A stretch of 64,000 bases of DNA from Chlorops oryzae. Its lineage: Eukaryota > Arthropoda > Insecta > Diptera > Chloropidae. This document shows positions 1 through 12,000 of the stretch, piece after piece. How positions within the stretch are numbered: the stretch's first letter is position 1; every line of letters begins with the position of its first letter. The notes under the pieces are model-generated. The model saw only the letters and a list, made by a program, of their open reading frames with translations. It did no database searches and was not told the origin of the DNA. A program made the position numbers and the translations under genes. The stretch covers positions 111,631,401 to 111,695,400 of the forward strand of contig CM035806.1 in NCBI GenBank assembly GCA_020466095.1, read 5' to 3'.

Positions 1-1403
1 TTCTTCTTCCTAATCCCTGCAATGTGTTAGAGCTACGCTGCTTCAACATAGGCATATAGCATGAGGAAAAGAGAAGCACGCTATGGCAGCGAAATCTGTA
101 GCTCTGCTGTGGTGAAATGCATTGCCACTTTTATTTTTAATTTTGGAAGATTTTCGAGTTCATTACATATAAAATATCTACCAAAATCATAAAATGATAT
201 GAAAAGCTTGAAAAACATAAAACTAATCAAGGAAACTCAATATCAAGGAGAAAAATAAATTGTTTTTTTAGTTCTACCCTGTCCACTTAACTTTTTGATC
301 ACACTGTTTCAGCGAAAATACTAAATTCTATGTACAACCAAATTCGTAGCCGTAGTCAAAAATGTTTGTCAATTTATTACAAAATGAACACATTCGTGCA
401 TATTAAGCAAAAACATATCGTAATGCATTTATTAAAGCTTCAATTATAACTTCTAAAGCTATATAAAAAACCGATCCGACGACGTGTATCTTTGATAATT
501 TTCTTGCAAGTGGCATCATAGTGCCACTTTTTGTCTGCCCGTATTGTTGTTGGTAGCTTTCTGGTGAATTTCTCGGAAGAGTTGAATTTCCTATTCCTGC
601 TTAAGGTTTTTGTTGGTAGCTTTTTGGTGAATTTCTCGAAACAGTTGAGTTTCCTCAACTCTTTCGAGAAATTCACCAAAAAGCTACTAACAACAATACG
701 GGTAGACACAAAGTGGCACTATGATGCCACCTGCAAGAAAATTATCAAAGAAACACGGCGTCAGCTCGGTTTTTTATATAGCTTTAAAAGTTATAATTGA
801 AGCTTTAATAAATATATTACGATATACTTTTGCTTAATGTGCACGAATGTTTTCATTTTGTAATAAATTGACACACATTTTTGACTACTGCTACGAATTT
901 GATTGTATATAGAATTTAGTATTTTTGCTGAAAAAGTGTGATCAAAAAGTTATGTAGACGGGGTAGGACAAAAAAAACCATTTCTATTTCTCCTTAATAT
1001 TGAGTTTCCTTGATTATTTTTATGTTTTCCAAGCTTTTCATGGCATTTTATGAGTTTGGTAGATATTTTATATGTAATGTACTCGAAAATCTCCCAAAAT
1101 TAAAATTAAAAGTGGCAATGCATTTCACCACAGCAGAGCTAAAGATTTCGCTGCCATAGCGTGCTTCTCTTTTCCTCATGCTATATGCATATGTTGAAGC
1201 AGCGTAGCTCTAACACATTGCAGGGATTAGGAAGAAGAAGAGTTAGACCTTGTTGAATTTCCTATTCCTGCTTAAGGTTTTTGTTGGTAGCTTTTTGGTG
1301 AATATCCCCAATTTGTTGAATTTCCTATGCCTGCCTAATGGTGTATATCCCCATCGCGGCAGAGGCTTTTCGACGTCGACAGTTAGACCTACAGTCCTAC
1401 ATG
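1..1403. mobile_element. Family F P-like MITE, fold-back copy (copy 1)
   Basis: The first 1.24 kb is one large inverted repeat: the opening bases TTCTTCTTCCTAATCCCTGC return in reverse complement near 1220-1245, with the centre near 650. A further partial unit follows and ends ACAGTCCTACATG at 1403, the family F terminus. Complete copies elsewhere (25062-25817, 58751-59506, 60904-61660) are 756-757 bp and are not fold-backs over their full length, so this copy is a head-to-head rearrangement. The left end lies outside the window. Short ORFs here follow an internal repeat of about 50-60 bp and are not genes. Confidence 0.75.
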
Positions 1404-2078
1404 TTATGTGCGAAGGATCCAAAAATCAAGAAATTTATAAAAAAAATAAAAAAAAAAAAAAATAAAAAATTTATGAAGCAAGGGGGCTTTAACAGCAGGG
1501 CTCAGCCCGGGTTTAAATTTGCTCTTTGTTTCAAAAATATTTTTTGTTGCGTTCTTTTTTTCTTGGAATGGGGGGACGAATGAGGGTTTAGGCTACCGCA
1601 AAGCATGCCATAGTAGCGGCTTTACGCGTGAGGTCTTTACATGAAACATACCAAGTGCTAAGGCATCCTTTACATGAATGTAAAACATGTAAAGTGGGTC
1701 TTACTCATTACACATAAAAATAAAAGGGGGCGGGGATTAGTTGGACTCGAACATAACAAAACGGACAAAAAAAAGAGGGTCCATGAGGAACCCTGGAAAA
1801 GGGCTCCAAAAAGCATTAAGCAATCCAGTTAGAAAAAAAAAAAAGGAAATATAATATATATTATTTTTTTTTTGTAATCTGAAGAAGAAAGAAAAAATTA
1901 ATAAATACATACTTACCAATTCACCAATAAATAACAAACAGACAAGTTAAGAGAAGATATTTTTTGTTTATCGCTTTATTGAAAATTTTCCTTTGAAATC
2001 TTTTGAACATAGAATTTTTTTTGGTTTTTACGTTTATTACAAGGCAGAAGATAATAAAGAAAACATTTAGTTCTATTA
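1404..2078 (+). other. 5' flank and leader of gypsy element E1; LTR not identified
   Basis: No gene is visible. The stretch is AT-rich, with a purine run AAAAGGGGGCGGGG near 1724-1737 followed by TTGGACTCGAACATAAC, which sits where a primer-binding site might be. I could not match this stretch to the 3' side of E1 (19.3-21.5 kb), so the left LTR is unproven; it may be truncated by the family F insertion or lie before the window. Confidence 0.35.
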
Positions 2079-2543
2079 ATGGAGAAGCCATCTAATACAG
2101 ATTTAAATTCACAATTATCATCCAATCAACGACTGACCAGATACCAGACTAAGCGACTGCAGCAATTGCCGGCTGAAAACACGTTACTCAGTGTAGCACC
2201 TTCCGCCGTAATACCGAGTACACAGCCACTCTGTAAAGACATAGAAAAATCTTCAGATTCAGCTAGCTTCCCAACAAAATTAGATCAAATTTGCAATATG
2301 TCAGAAAAGGAAGAACAAGAAGTAGGGAATAACCACCCTCAAGACCATGCCAGCCTTGATACCAATTATGAGCAGGAACTAGTTATAGAACAGCCGATTC
2401 AAATACGAATTGAAGAAAATAGTGATAATACTCAAGCTCCATTGCAACAACAACTAGCTAACCTTGCCCTAATGATGTCTACAAATAATAAATTCATGCA
2501 TGATTGTATGAAAATGGTGATGGAATTGCAAAAAAAGTTTTAA
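2079..2543 (+). pseudogene. E1 gag, N-terminal fragment (154 codons)
   Basis: An open frame starts at an ATG just downstream of the E1 leader. The product is polar and Gln/Asn/Glu-rich, consistent with the poorly conserved N-terminus of a Ty3/gypsy Gag. It has no RING finger, unlike the Gag of E2. It ends at a TAA, and the capsid homology continues in another frame from about 2600. The gag assignment rests on position and on the capsid-like segment that follows. Confidence 0.65.
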
Positions 2544-2579
2544 GAAGGTTTAAAACCGAGTAAATAATATAGAAAGCAG

Positions 2580-3719
2580 TGGTTCCCAACCTGACAGGCC
2601 TCCCCAATCTACCCCCTTAGGACAACCACCAGGAGAACAACCAAGATCCAATTCAAATGAGCAATTCCAGCACTCTTACATAAATGCACCAATAAGAATC
2701 AGTGAGATGGAAAGAATGAACAAATTTGATTTAAATAAATGGCAGGTGAAATTTGACGGCTCTAATAAAGATATGACTGTCGAAAGCTTCCTATTTAGAA
2801 TCGAAAAATTGGCAGAAACGCATGGCATCCCTTACAACAACTTATTCAACAATTTCCATTGCTTATTGAAAGACAATGCTGTTAAGTGGTATTGGAAGTT
2901 GTTGGAGGACAACAAACATAACCTCAGTTTTGGGTATTAAAATGTGCGAGAGAGTTGTTAAACTATTATAAAACAAATCAGACGGACTTTGAAATCATTA
3001 GAGAATTAGTTGAAAAAAAAAAACAAATGATAGGTGAATTATTCGAAGACTATTATACAGACATACATAATATTAGTTTCAGACTCCAAAATAGAATGGC
3101 TGAACGAGAATTAGTGGAGATCATTAAAAATAACTTACGTGGTCCACTTGCGACGATGATGTTTGCCAGCAACGCCTCCACCTTGTCTGAATTAAAGATG
3201 GACTGTAAAAAAGCAGAAAAAATTCTGCGAGAGTCCAGGACAAGACCCAAGCAGATTAGCGAGGTCCAGAGCGTAGAAACTGATTTGGATTTCAATATGC
3301 CATCCACATCCACTCAAAGCATAGAGGCTTTGCGTCCAAACCATCTCCCTGTGCAAAGAACAGAAACTAGAAGATTTAAAACTGAGTTTCCACAAAAACA
3401 AACACAAATCTCACCTTCACACAGTGCGATTTCCAATCTTCCAAAACAGCCAACTCTATGCCCATCCCCTTTCCACTTGAATTTGTGCTACACCTGTGGA
3501 ATGCCCGGTGATTTTTTCAAAAAGAACAAAATATTATCTGAAAATAGTTGTAAAAGTTCATTCCATGAGATGAAGTGTTTTCTATGCGGTCAGTCAGACT
3601 CATTTTGTGTGTATGAAGGTGGGTTAATTAAAAAAAACCCCAAGTTAAACACACAACTGGCAGAGGTGTCCGGAGTCCCGAGCCAACAGAACTCAAATCC
3701 GGGTACATCACCATTTTAA
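2580..3719 (+). pseudogene. E1 gag, capsid and degenerate zinc-knuckle part (frameshifted)
   Basis: Two frames cover this part (to 2940, then 2955-3719), so at least one frameshift lies near 2940. The first contains a capsid-like segment (FDGSNKDMTVESFLFRIEKL, then VKWYWKLL) matching the E2 Gag segment IDEFIYRVNIL and LQWFWRYH. The second continues the helical capsid and ends in a nucleocapsid region with CYTCGMPG and CFLCGQSD. The histidine and last cysteine of the CCHC knuckle are missing from both, so nucleic-acid binding is probably lost. Dead copy. Confidence 0.7.
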
Positions 3720-4678
3720 AGCGAACACCTCAACTCAAATTTGATGAGCGAGAGCAAAAAGAGCCTAAGTCGCTTCATCAGCGTAAAATCGAATATAATC
3801 AGGCTTGTGCTCGAATTTTTTGTGAGGTTGTTAGACAAGAAAAAAGGAACAAAAAAAAAATCCGAAAAATTAATAACTTAAGAGAGAAAAATAAAATTTA
3901 CAAGAAACTTAGAAATAATGTAGTATCATCAGTCTGCACAATCCAGGGAGATAACCGACTGTTTGCAAAGACTAAAGTAGGAGGAATAGAGATCGTGGCC
4001 TTGTTAGATTCCGGGGCAACTTCTAGCTGTATAGGTAAGGGAGGCATGAGTTTATTGGAAGACCACCCAAATAGGATTATTACATTAAAACAAAAAAATG
4101 TGAAAACGGCAGATGGTGGAGAAACTCCAATAACAGGCATCATCAGATTACCAGTTCACTGGAATGGTGAAGTGAAAGACTTGGATTTCTGCATTGTCCC
4201 TGCATTGCAACAGGACGTGTACTTCGGAATAGACTTTTGGTACACGTTTAAAATAAATCCACTCGGAATAAGCCAAAATAAAACAAGCAATGCAGAAATA
4301 GCGCAGGATTCCATATCAGAACTTGTCAACGATGAGCCTATGTCCATGATGAAACAACATGATCTGTCCAAAGAACAATTAGCTAGCTTAGAAAAAGTCA
4401 AATTGAAATTCCCATCATATGCGACGCTGGGTCTAGGAAAAACGCACCTGGAGGAGCATGTCGTTGAAGTCACTAATGACGGTATACCGATAAAACAACG
4501 TCACTATCCTGTGTCCCCAGTCATTCAAACAATGATTTTTGAAGAATTAGATAGGATGCTAGCGCTAGGGGTAATCGAGGAGTCCAAAATGCAGCCCAGC
4601 GCATGTGTCGACTTATGGATAAGGTCATCCCAGCTAAAATCAGAGAAAGGGTATTTGTTTACCTTGACGATCTATTAG
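3719..4678 (+). pseudogene. E1 pol part 1: aspartic protease and start of RT
   Basis: The open frame contains the retropepsin active site LLDSGATSSCIG (about 4001-4036) and then the start of reverse transcriptase (PIKQRHYPVSPVI, DRMLALGVIEES). Compared with the intact E2 Pol, roughly 100 RT residues are missing right after GVIEES, including the segment with the first catalytic Asp. The frame then changes. The protease looks complete but the RT cannot function. Confidence 0.85.
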
Positions 4679-5697
4679 TTTGTTCAAATGATTTCGAGGA
4701 ACATCTTGCACTATTAATGGATGTGGCTACTTGTTTAACAAAGGCCAAACTGACTATAAACATAGAAAAAAGCAAATTTTGTTTCCAAGAACTCAAATAC
4801 TTGGGATTTATTGTGGGCAATGGGCATATTCGTACTGACGACAGCAAAGTTGAAGCAGTAAAGAATTTTCCGATACCAAAAACACCGAAACAACTCCGCC
4901 GTTTTCTCGGAATGTCCGGTTGGTATCGGAAATTCATCAAAGACTACGCTACAGTAGCCGCACCATTGCACGATTGTCTTAAAAAGGATAAATTTAAAAA
5001 AATCAATTTAGACAAGAACGCGCTCATAGCTTTTGACCAGCTTAAACTAGCCATGATCCAAGCACCCGTGTTGATTAACCCAAATTTCAGTAAGCCTTTT
5101 TTCATACAATGTGATGCATCTAGCGAAGGTGTAGGTGGTGTTTTATTTCAACAGGACGAAGAAGGGAATGAGAGGCCCATCGCATATATGTCAACTAAGC
5201 TCAATAAAGCACAGAGAAATTACAGTGTGACAGAGTTAGAATGCTATGCCGCAATATTGTCAGTACAGAGATTCAGGCCATATGTGGAGGGATTACCATT
5301 CACGATAATAACGGACCATGCGAGCCTAAAGTGGTTAATGAACCAAAAGGAGCTATCTGGCAGATTGGCACGGTGGAGTTTGAAACTCCAGAGGTACGAC
5401 TTTTCCATCGAACATAGAAAAGGGTCACAAAATATAGTACCTGACACATTATCCAGAGCCCATATGGAGGAAATACAGATAATAAAACCAATTGAAGTTG
5501 ATTTAGAGTCCAATGAATTTCAGTCCCTAGAGTATAAAAATTTGATTCAAGAAGTCCAGGAGAATAAGGAAAAATTACCTGATCTTTGTATATCCGAAGG
5601 TTTCTCTATAAGAGGACACAGCCTTATAATGGTGACACCATTCAGGAAGATCGTGCATGGAAGCTTTGGGTACCAGAACCACTCCGTGCTGATTTGA
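4603..5697 (+). pseudogene. E1 pol part 2: RT palm/thumb and RNase H
   Basis: This frame carries the RT active-site box FVYLDDLLVCS, the thumb (RRFLGMSGWYRKF) and a Ty3/gypsy RNase H (CDASSEGVGGVLFQ, ELECYAAILSVQ, TDHASLKWLM, IVPDTLSRAH). It overlaps part 1 in a different frame because of the internal RT deletion and a frameshift. It ends at a stop after a second frame disruption near 5640, where integrase homology starts in the next frame. Confidence 0.85.
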
Positions 5698-5756
5698 CCA
5701 ATCAAGCACATTCCGCTGAAGCTGCAGGCCATGGGGGTATCCAAAAGACTCTACAC
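5640..5756 (+). pseudogene. E1 pol part 3: integrase N-terminus (His half of zinc domain)
   Basis: In a third frame the sequence reads WKLWVPEPLRADL then AHSAEAAGHGGIQKTLHR, matching the E2 segment WKLVVPDELR and CHNPPSAAHGGIAKTLER. These are the two His ligands of the integrase HHCC zinc domain. The frame breaks into unrelated AT-rich sequence at about 5757; the Cys half resumes at about 6394. Confidence 0.7.
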
Positions 5757-6393
5757 AGAGAAAAAAATCAACCAGAAAACTGGTTAAATCAAAAGGAAAA
5801 ACATACAAAACGGCTTCAACAAGGAATATTTTTATTTTAACAAGTCTTCTTGTTGGAAAAAATAAAGATTTTCCTTTTGAATCAACTATGTTTCAGGTTG
5901 AATTGACATGATAATTTTCAAAAATGAATTTAAATTTAAATTGTTGAACCAACCACGGACATAGTTGAAATGACAAGATATTTTTTAAAAAAATTCCAAA
6001 AAAAAAAATACCTATACAAGAAGAAATGTCAAAAAAAATTTAATTAACGTTCAAAGCAAATGGCCATAGAGCACTCTGCTGAACATGACCCAAAAAATAG
6101 CCATCGGATGGACTTCATCCGATTTCGTCACTCCGTTTTGGTGACTGCTTTCGCAATGCTTAAAAAGTTCTAATATGAATAACATATCTTATATGTCTTA
6201 TTTTATAAAACAAATGAGAATTATACCGAACGAAAAGAAATGTAATTAAACATATTTCCTTTCAATTCAACCAAAAATGTTGTTGACTCAACAATTTTCC
6301 TTTTGAAATTTTTGTTCTGCTCGAAAATCAAAAGGACTGTGAATAACAATGCGCCCTTTTAAAAAAATCATGGTTACGTTCGCTCAGTGTAGA
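5757..6393. mobile_element. AT-rich insertion in the E1 integrase
   Basis: About 640 bp of AT-rich sequence separate the His and Cys halves of the integrase zinc domain. Related motifs occur at both sides (AATCAAAAGGAAAAAC near 5788, TTTCCTTTTGAAATTTTTG near 6297) and in the middle, suggesting a non-autonomous element with internal inverted repeats. No clear target duplication was recognised and nothing in it looks coding. Confidence 0.45.
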
Positions 6394-6908
6394 AAGATTA
6401 AAATTGAGATATTATTGGCCGGGCATGGCAAAAGATGTACAGAATACAGTCAATAATTGTGAAATATGCAAGCAAAATAAATCCGGGAATTTTATTAAAA
6501 GACCATCCATGGGTGTGCAGCAGAAGACACTCAGGCCCTTTCAGCGGTTGTATGTTGACTTTATGGGGCCATATCCTAGGATGAAAGAGGGAAATGCCTT
6601 CATATTTGTATGTCTAGACCATTTTTCAAAATTCATTTTCCTTAAACCAATGCGCAAAGCGGTAACTACAGAAGTTGTTAAATATCTGGAGAGGGAAATT
6701 TTTCACATGTTTGGAGTACCGGAGTTCATCCATTCGGACAACGGGAAACAGTTCACGTCAGGAGCATTCAAAAATTTCTTAAATAGATATGGTGTCACTA
6801 ATGTGAAAACTGCTTTCTATTCGCCCCAAGCGAATGCATCAGAAAGAGTCAACCGCTCAGTATTGCAAATAATCAGGTCTTTCATTAAAAATGACCAACG
6901 CGCATGGG
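6394..6908 (+). pseudogene. E1 pol part 4: integrase zinc Cys pair and catalytic core
   Basis: Begins with LRYYWPGMAKDVQ, then CEICKQNKSG (C-x2-C) and the DDE core: Asp in YVDFMGPYP, Asp in HSDNGKQFTS and Glu in PQANASERVNRS, matching the E2 integrase. The frame is interrupted by the E2 LTR after RAWDL. The same frame continues beyond the right target duplication at 18810. Confidence 0.88.
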
Positions 6909-6912
6909 ACCT
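6909..6912. repeat. Left target-site duplication of E2 (ACCT)
   Basis: ACCT directly precedes the TGTAACGG end of the left LTR, and the same ACCT follows the right LTR at 18806-18809. A 4-bp duplication is usual for Ty3/gypsy integration. Counting only one copy restores the E1 integrase frame. Confidence 0.9.
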
Positions 6913-9012
6913 TGTAACGGAACTACTACCTCTACCTCTACTTGAGTCTGAAGCTGAGGCGCTCATCCATAGCAATTCACTCTGCATACATGATGTTGCT
7001 CTTGGTTAGCTCGTCTAGGGGTCGTTAGGTTTCTGCTATAGATGAACTTTCAATTTAGTTTTCTTTGTGTCTGTGGAACCGTATCCAGAAGAAAAATCCG
7101 TATGCAGAGGGTTAAGATCCAGTTACTTCAAAAAAATGAAAAAAAAAATTCCGAGAGCCCAAGCAAACGCAAACGTTTGCGATGACTATCAAGGCGCTGG
7201 GATTGCAGTTGTTGATTCCCGCGCGCTCTACACCCTCCCTCCATGCTAACGAATTGAAATCTAACTTCATTAGCCCAATATTTACCCCAGCCCATTACCT
7301 ACATTTCGTACGACCGAGAATAATTCACGCAATCATAACGACACCGGATTTACGTTTTCAACACATTATTAATACAAATATAATTCATTTTAACTTAAAC
7401 CATTGCTAATGATATCGCTATAAATTCTAGCTATCGAAATATCATATCCTAATTTTAAGCAAATTAAAATCAAGCCGAAGATCGATCAGCTGAGTTTTAG
7501 CAGTTCAACTTAATGAAAAAAAAAAAAAAAACAACCTCCACGTATTCACAATTACATTAAATAAACATCTTACTCACGTTTAACATTACAGCAACTCCTC
7601 TCACGATCAGCAGGCCTGTTGAGACGTTAAGAGCAGCGACGTTTACCTGCTAGAAAGTTAACAGAAACTTAACATTACTCTGTAAAGGAATGAGTCTACA
7701 TAGCAAGAAGTGCTTTACAATTTGAATTTGCCAAAAGTCGTGGCCCGAAAACTGATTTTGTTTAGAAAGCGAGTGCGAAGCCAAAATCAGTAATAATTAA
7801 AATTTAATTATTCTAACTCAGTCGTAGGCGAAGAGAGAGAAAAGTCATCAATCAAAATTCTACGATAATATAATATGCAAGCGCGTTTCTGTGTGAACTA
7901 GTCATTTTACGAGTTATATTATTTTAAGCTTTGGATTGAGCTGAACTTTATTTTATTGTATTGAGTTGCTCTTCTTCGTTCACTGAAATAATATAGGTTT
8001 TTTTTATTTTTCTTTTATTTTCTTTCCACTTTTCTCTCTTTCGTTCTACAAAAAAAATGCACCAAAACGTGTCTAAGAGGGGAATCCAGCTTTTACGAAG
8101 ATATCAGCGACTTGCTCTTTCCGATCTGTTACTCTGCGATTTGGCTCTTGTTCGTCTCCTGCATTTATCACTTTGCAATAGCACCCTACGTTCCGCATAG
8201 ACACAAAATTGAGATTAGAATCTGACGCTGTAATTTGAGTAATTTCAGGCTTACCTCCACGAGGGTTTTGTACTGACAAGGTTAGAGGAAAATTTGTCGG
8301 ATAGAAGTCAGAGACAGAGTTTATTGCCCAGCACATGAGATTCTCAAGATGGGTGTTAAAATATTCGACCATCCGATGGTGAGGTAGAGACACGTGTAGA
8401 CGCTAATGGCAGGTTATCGAACAAAATTTTAAACGGGATTAGGACGACTGATAGCGACTTAAAACTCCAAGGATATTTACCTTTAATGAAGCTATGATGG
8501 GTGTGAATTTTTCAGATAAAGATTTTCACTTCGCACGTTCCAGAGCGATCCGTTTCCTCACGTGGAAATTGGCCCTTATGGGTTCTTATTCCCCTCTTCT
8601 CCTATTTTCCTTTTTGCGTTTTATTTAGGATTTGGTATAAAACTTTTTTTTTTTCACTTCTTTTACGGATTATTAATTCGTTTTATGTTAAATTGAAAGT
8701 CTTTTAAATTTTTATTTTTTTTTTTCTTTAATTGCCGAACGAAGGTGATCGCTTAACATCGTCTTTCTACAGTGAGCGGAAATTGATCTTCTCTTGACTA
8801 AGCGTGCGGTTGATCGCGTTTAACAGAAAGCTTGCAGTGATGCATTTTTGTTTTTAACAGCCTGTACTGTTGTTAACAGATTATGTTATACTAATCAACT
8901 ATGCAACCTAGCATGGTTGCATTATCCTTCGGTCTGCGACAAACGAAATTAAATATTTCAAATAATTTTTTTTGTTTTTTTTTTTTTTGTTTTTGGTGAT
9001 TCAACCCTCACA
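6913..9012 (-). repeat. E2 3' LTR (left-hand copy)
   Basis: A 2100-bp terminal repeat, TG..CA in element orientation (TGTGAGGGTTGAATC at 9012, ending CCGTTACA at 6913). By eye it differs from the right copy by homopolymer lengths (for example the A run near 7515 and the T runs near 8650 and 8980) and at least one substitution (7609 C versus 17402 G). Short ORFs inside recur identically in both copies and are LTR sequence, not genes. Confidence 0.93.
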
Positions 9013-9078
9013 AAACAGTTACGAAATAAAGTGGGCTGTGATTTAGTAACTGGAAAAGGTTGAATTTCAGTTTTAAAT

Positions 9079-12000
9079 CTACCAGATGTCTTTACAGTGA
9101 TATGTGCCTTTATTCCCGGTTTCTAAGTCTTCTAACACATAGTCCGTATTGCCTTTTCGTTGAACTATTTTTGACCGTATACCTTTTGGGGCCAATTTGG
9201 CGTTGAAATTTTCTGCGAGTTTGCTTTGAACAAAATTTCTTCGAACAACCTCTTGCCCAATTTCAAATTTTCTCTCCCTCGAACGGAGGTTGTAAATTTT
9301 TACATTTTTTTCAAAAGCTCTTCTCATACTCTCTCTTATGTTTTCGCGCAGCAGTGTGAGTTCGTCTTCCCTATTAAGTCTAAGGGTACCTTCGGCAGCT
9401 AGTCCTAGATTCTTCAATACTTTATAGTCGTCGCCATGCGTAGCCATATACTGACCAAACAGGACATAATATGGGGAATTTTCTATTGATTGGTGGAAGC
9501 TATTTCTTAGTGAGCTGTTTATGTCGCTAAGGTATAAGTCCCACTCTCTTTGGTCTCTTCGAATATATGACCGTAATGCTTCGTTTATCGAGCGGTTCAC
9601 GCGCTCCGAGGCATTCGATTGGGGGGAATAAACCGCGGTTAGAATGTGTTCAATGCCATGATTTGATAGAAATTTTAGGAATTCCTTACTGCGGAACTGG
9701 CTTCCGTTATCCGAGACAAGTGATTCTGGGGTACCAAAGGTATCAAAAATGTGTTCTTTTAAAAATTCGATAATGAGATTTGAATTGAATCTTTTTAGCG
9801 GCTTAAGGAAACAAAATTTTGAAAAGTGATCTAAGACAATGAGAATACCGATATTCCCTTTTTTGGTTCTAGGGAGCGGGCCTATTAAGTCAACATAAAT
9901 ACGCTGAAAGGGACGCAACGTTTCCGGTAGCTGACTCATTGGGGGTCGTAGGCAATGGGTGGGAGTTTTGGAAGTTTTGCAAAGCTCACAGTTTTGGATG
10001 TAGGTTTTTACTTCTTTTACTTGCCCAGGCCAATAGAAATGCCTCCGAATTCTCTCTAGAGTTTTTGCGATACCACCATGCGCCGCTGAAGGAGGATTAT
10101 GGCAGGCGTATATTACTTGATTTCTAAGCTCATCTGGAACTACCAATTTCCAGTTGTCCGATTCGTCAGCTTTGCCTTCATCAAAGCGGTTTCTATGGTA
10201 TATAAATCGGTCAATTACTTTAAAATCAGGCAAGTCGGCTTCTTTAAACTTTTGCTTTAGCATTTTATAAGACTCGCTGTCAAAACTTTCAGAATTAAGG
10301 TCTATCAAAGGAATTGTTTCGCTATCTAGCTCTACAATTTCTTCGTCTTCGTGGGTACGTGAAAGGGCATCGGCAACCAGATTTTCACTAGCTTTACGAT
10401 GTTCTATAGAAAAATTGAACCCTTGTAGTTTAAGTGCCCATCTGGCTAACCGCCCACTTAAATCTTTTTGGCGCATTAGCCATTTGAGACTAGCATGGTC
10501 GGTCACTACTGTGAATTCATGACCCTCAACATAATGTCGGTACTTTTTGATAGCTAGAACGACTGCCAAGCATTCGAGTTCTGACACTGAATAGTTCCTT
10601 TGACACCTATTTAATTTGTGCGACATGTAAGCTATGGGCTTTTCGACGCCACTTTCATCCCGCTGCGCCAGGATGCCGCCCACCCCGAATTGACTTGCGT
10701 CACACAAAATTACGAACGGCTTTTCGTAATTCGGCTGTTCGAGAACTGGTGCCGTCGTGAGTTTTTCCTTCAAAGCTTCAAAAGCTTTTTGTGCTGCTGA
10801 ATTCCAGCAAAAGGACCGTTTCGTGGTTAAAAGTTCGGTTAGCGGAAACGATATTGAAGCATAATCGGACACAAATCTTCTGTACCATCCGGTCATCCCC
10901 AAAAACCGCCTAAGCTGCCTCTGAGTTTTTGGAACAGGGTATTCTGTGATAGCAGTAATTTTGTCAGGATCAACCATCAGGTTACCGTGCCCTACCAGAA
11001 AACCTAGGTATTTAACTTTTGCAAGGCAAAAGTCGCTTTTTTTTATATTGATTGTGAGGCCTGCTTTTCGTAAACCCGTTGCTACATCACGCAAATGCAT
11101 TAAATGATCGTCAAAAGTCTGCGAAAGGATCAATAGATCGTCGAGATACACAAAAACATGCGATTTTAAATTGTAAGGGATCACTTTGTCCATTAACTTG
11201 CACATTGTTTGCGGGGCGTTACATAACCCAAATGGCATTCTTTTGAATTCATATAATGGACGATTGGGCACAGTGAAAGCTGTTTTTGGTCGAGAATCTT
11301 GCGAAAGGTTTATTTGCCAAAAGGCGTCTTTCAAATCTATTTTTGAAATTATGTGTACAGCAGGCAAGCGAGCAATCAAACCATCAATATTAGGGATCGG
11401 GTAGGCATCCTTGACGGTTACTTCGTTTAGTCTGCGGGAGTCTAAACAGAAGCGGACTTTACCCGGCTTTACAATTAACACCCCTGGTGATGACCAAGGT
11501 GAATTTACGCATTCTTGAATAACTCCTAATGCCAGCATTCTGTCAATTTCTTTTACTAGTAATTTTTCCATCGCGGGCGAAATCGGGTAATATCGTTGCT
11601 TGATAGGATTCGCGTTTCCTGTATCGATTTGGTGTTCAACTAAATTGGTATTACCCAAGCCTTCTTTTTCAAAACACGGAAATGTGGATATGACTTCAGC
11701 GAGTTTGAAGCGTTGCTCTGGAGATAGTGGAAGTTCCTCTGTGGAGTACTCCTTGGAATCTATTTGCGATATTTCATTGCCAAAATTGATTCGAATATCA
11801 AAAAGGTTCCAAAAGTCCATTCCACAGATCAGATTATGTTTTATTGAGGGTACGATAAGAAAAGTTATGGAATTTTGTTTTCCGTTAAATCTTATAGAGA
11901 GAGAGACCGAACCCACGACCTGCTGTTTCTGGCCATCGGCAGTACGTACGTTGCCTTTAAACTTTACGACTTTTTCGGTTGATTTACTTAGAAATTTTTC

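Noticed and set aside
531..800. ORFs reading VGSFLVNFS repeatedly (also at 1250, 25000, 51224, 58605, 61459, 62158)
   Set aside because: They are translations of the internal direct repeat of family F and are not conserved as genes.
7067..8393. Short ORFs inside the left E2 LTR (also at 16870-18193)
   Set aside because: They recur identically in both LTRs, lie in non-coding LTR sequence and show no protein family.
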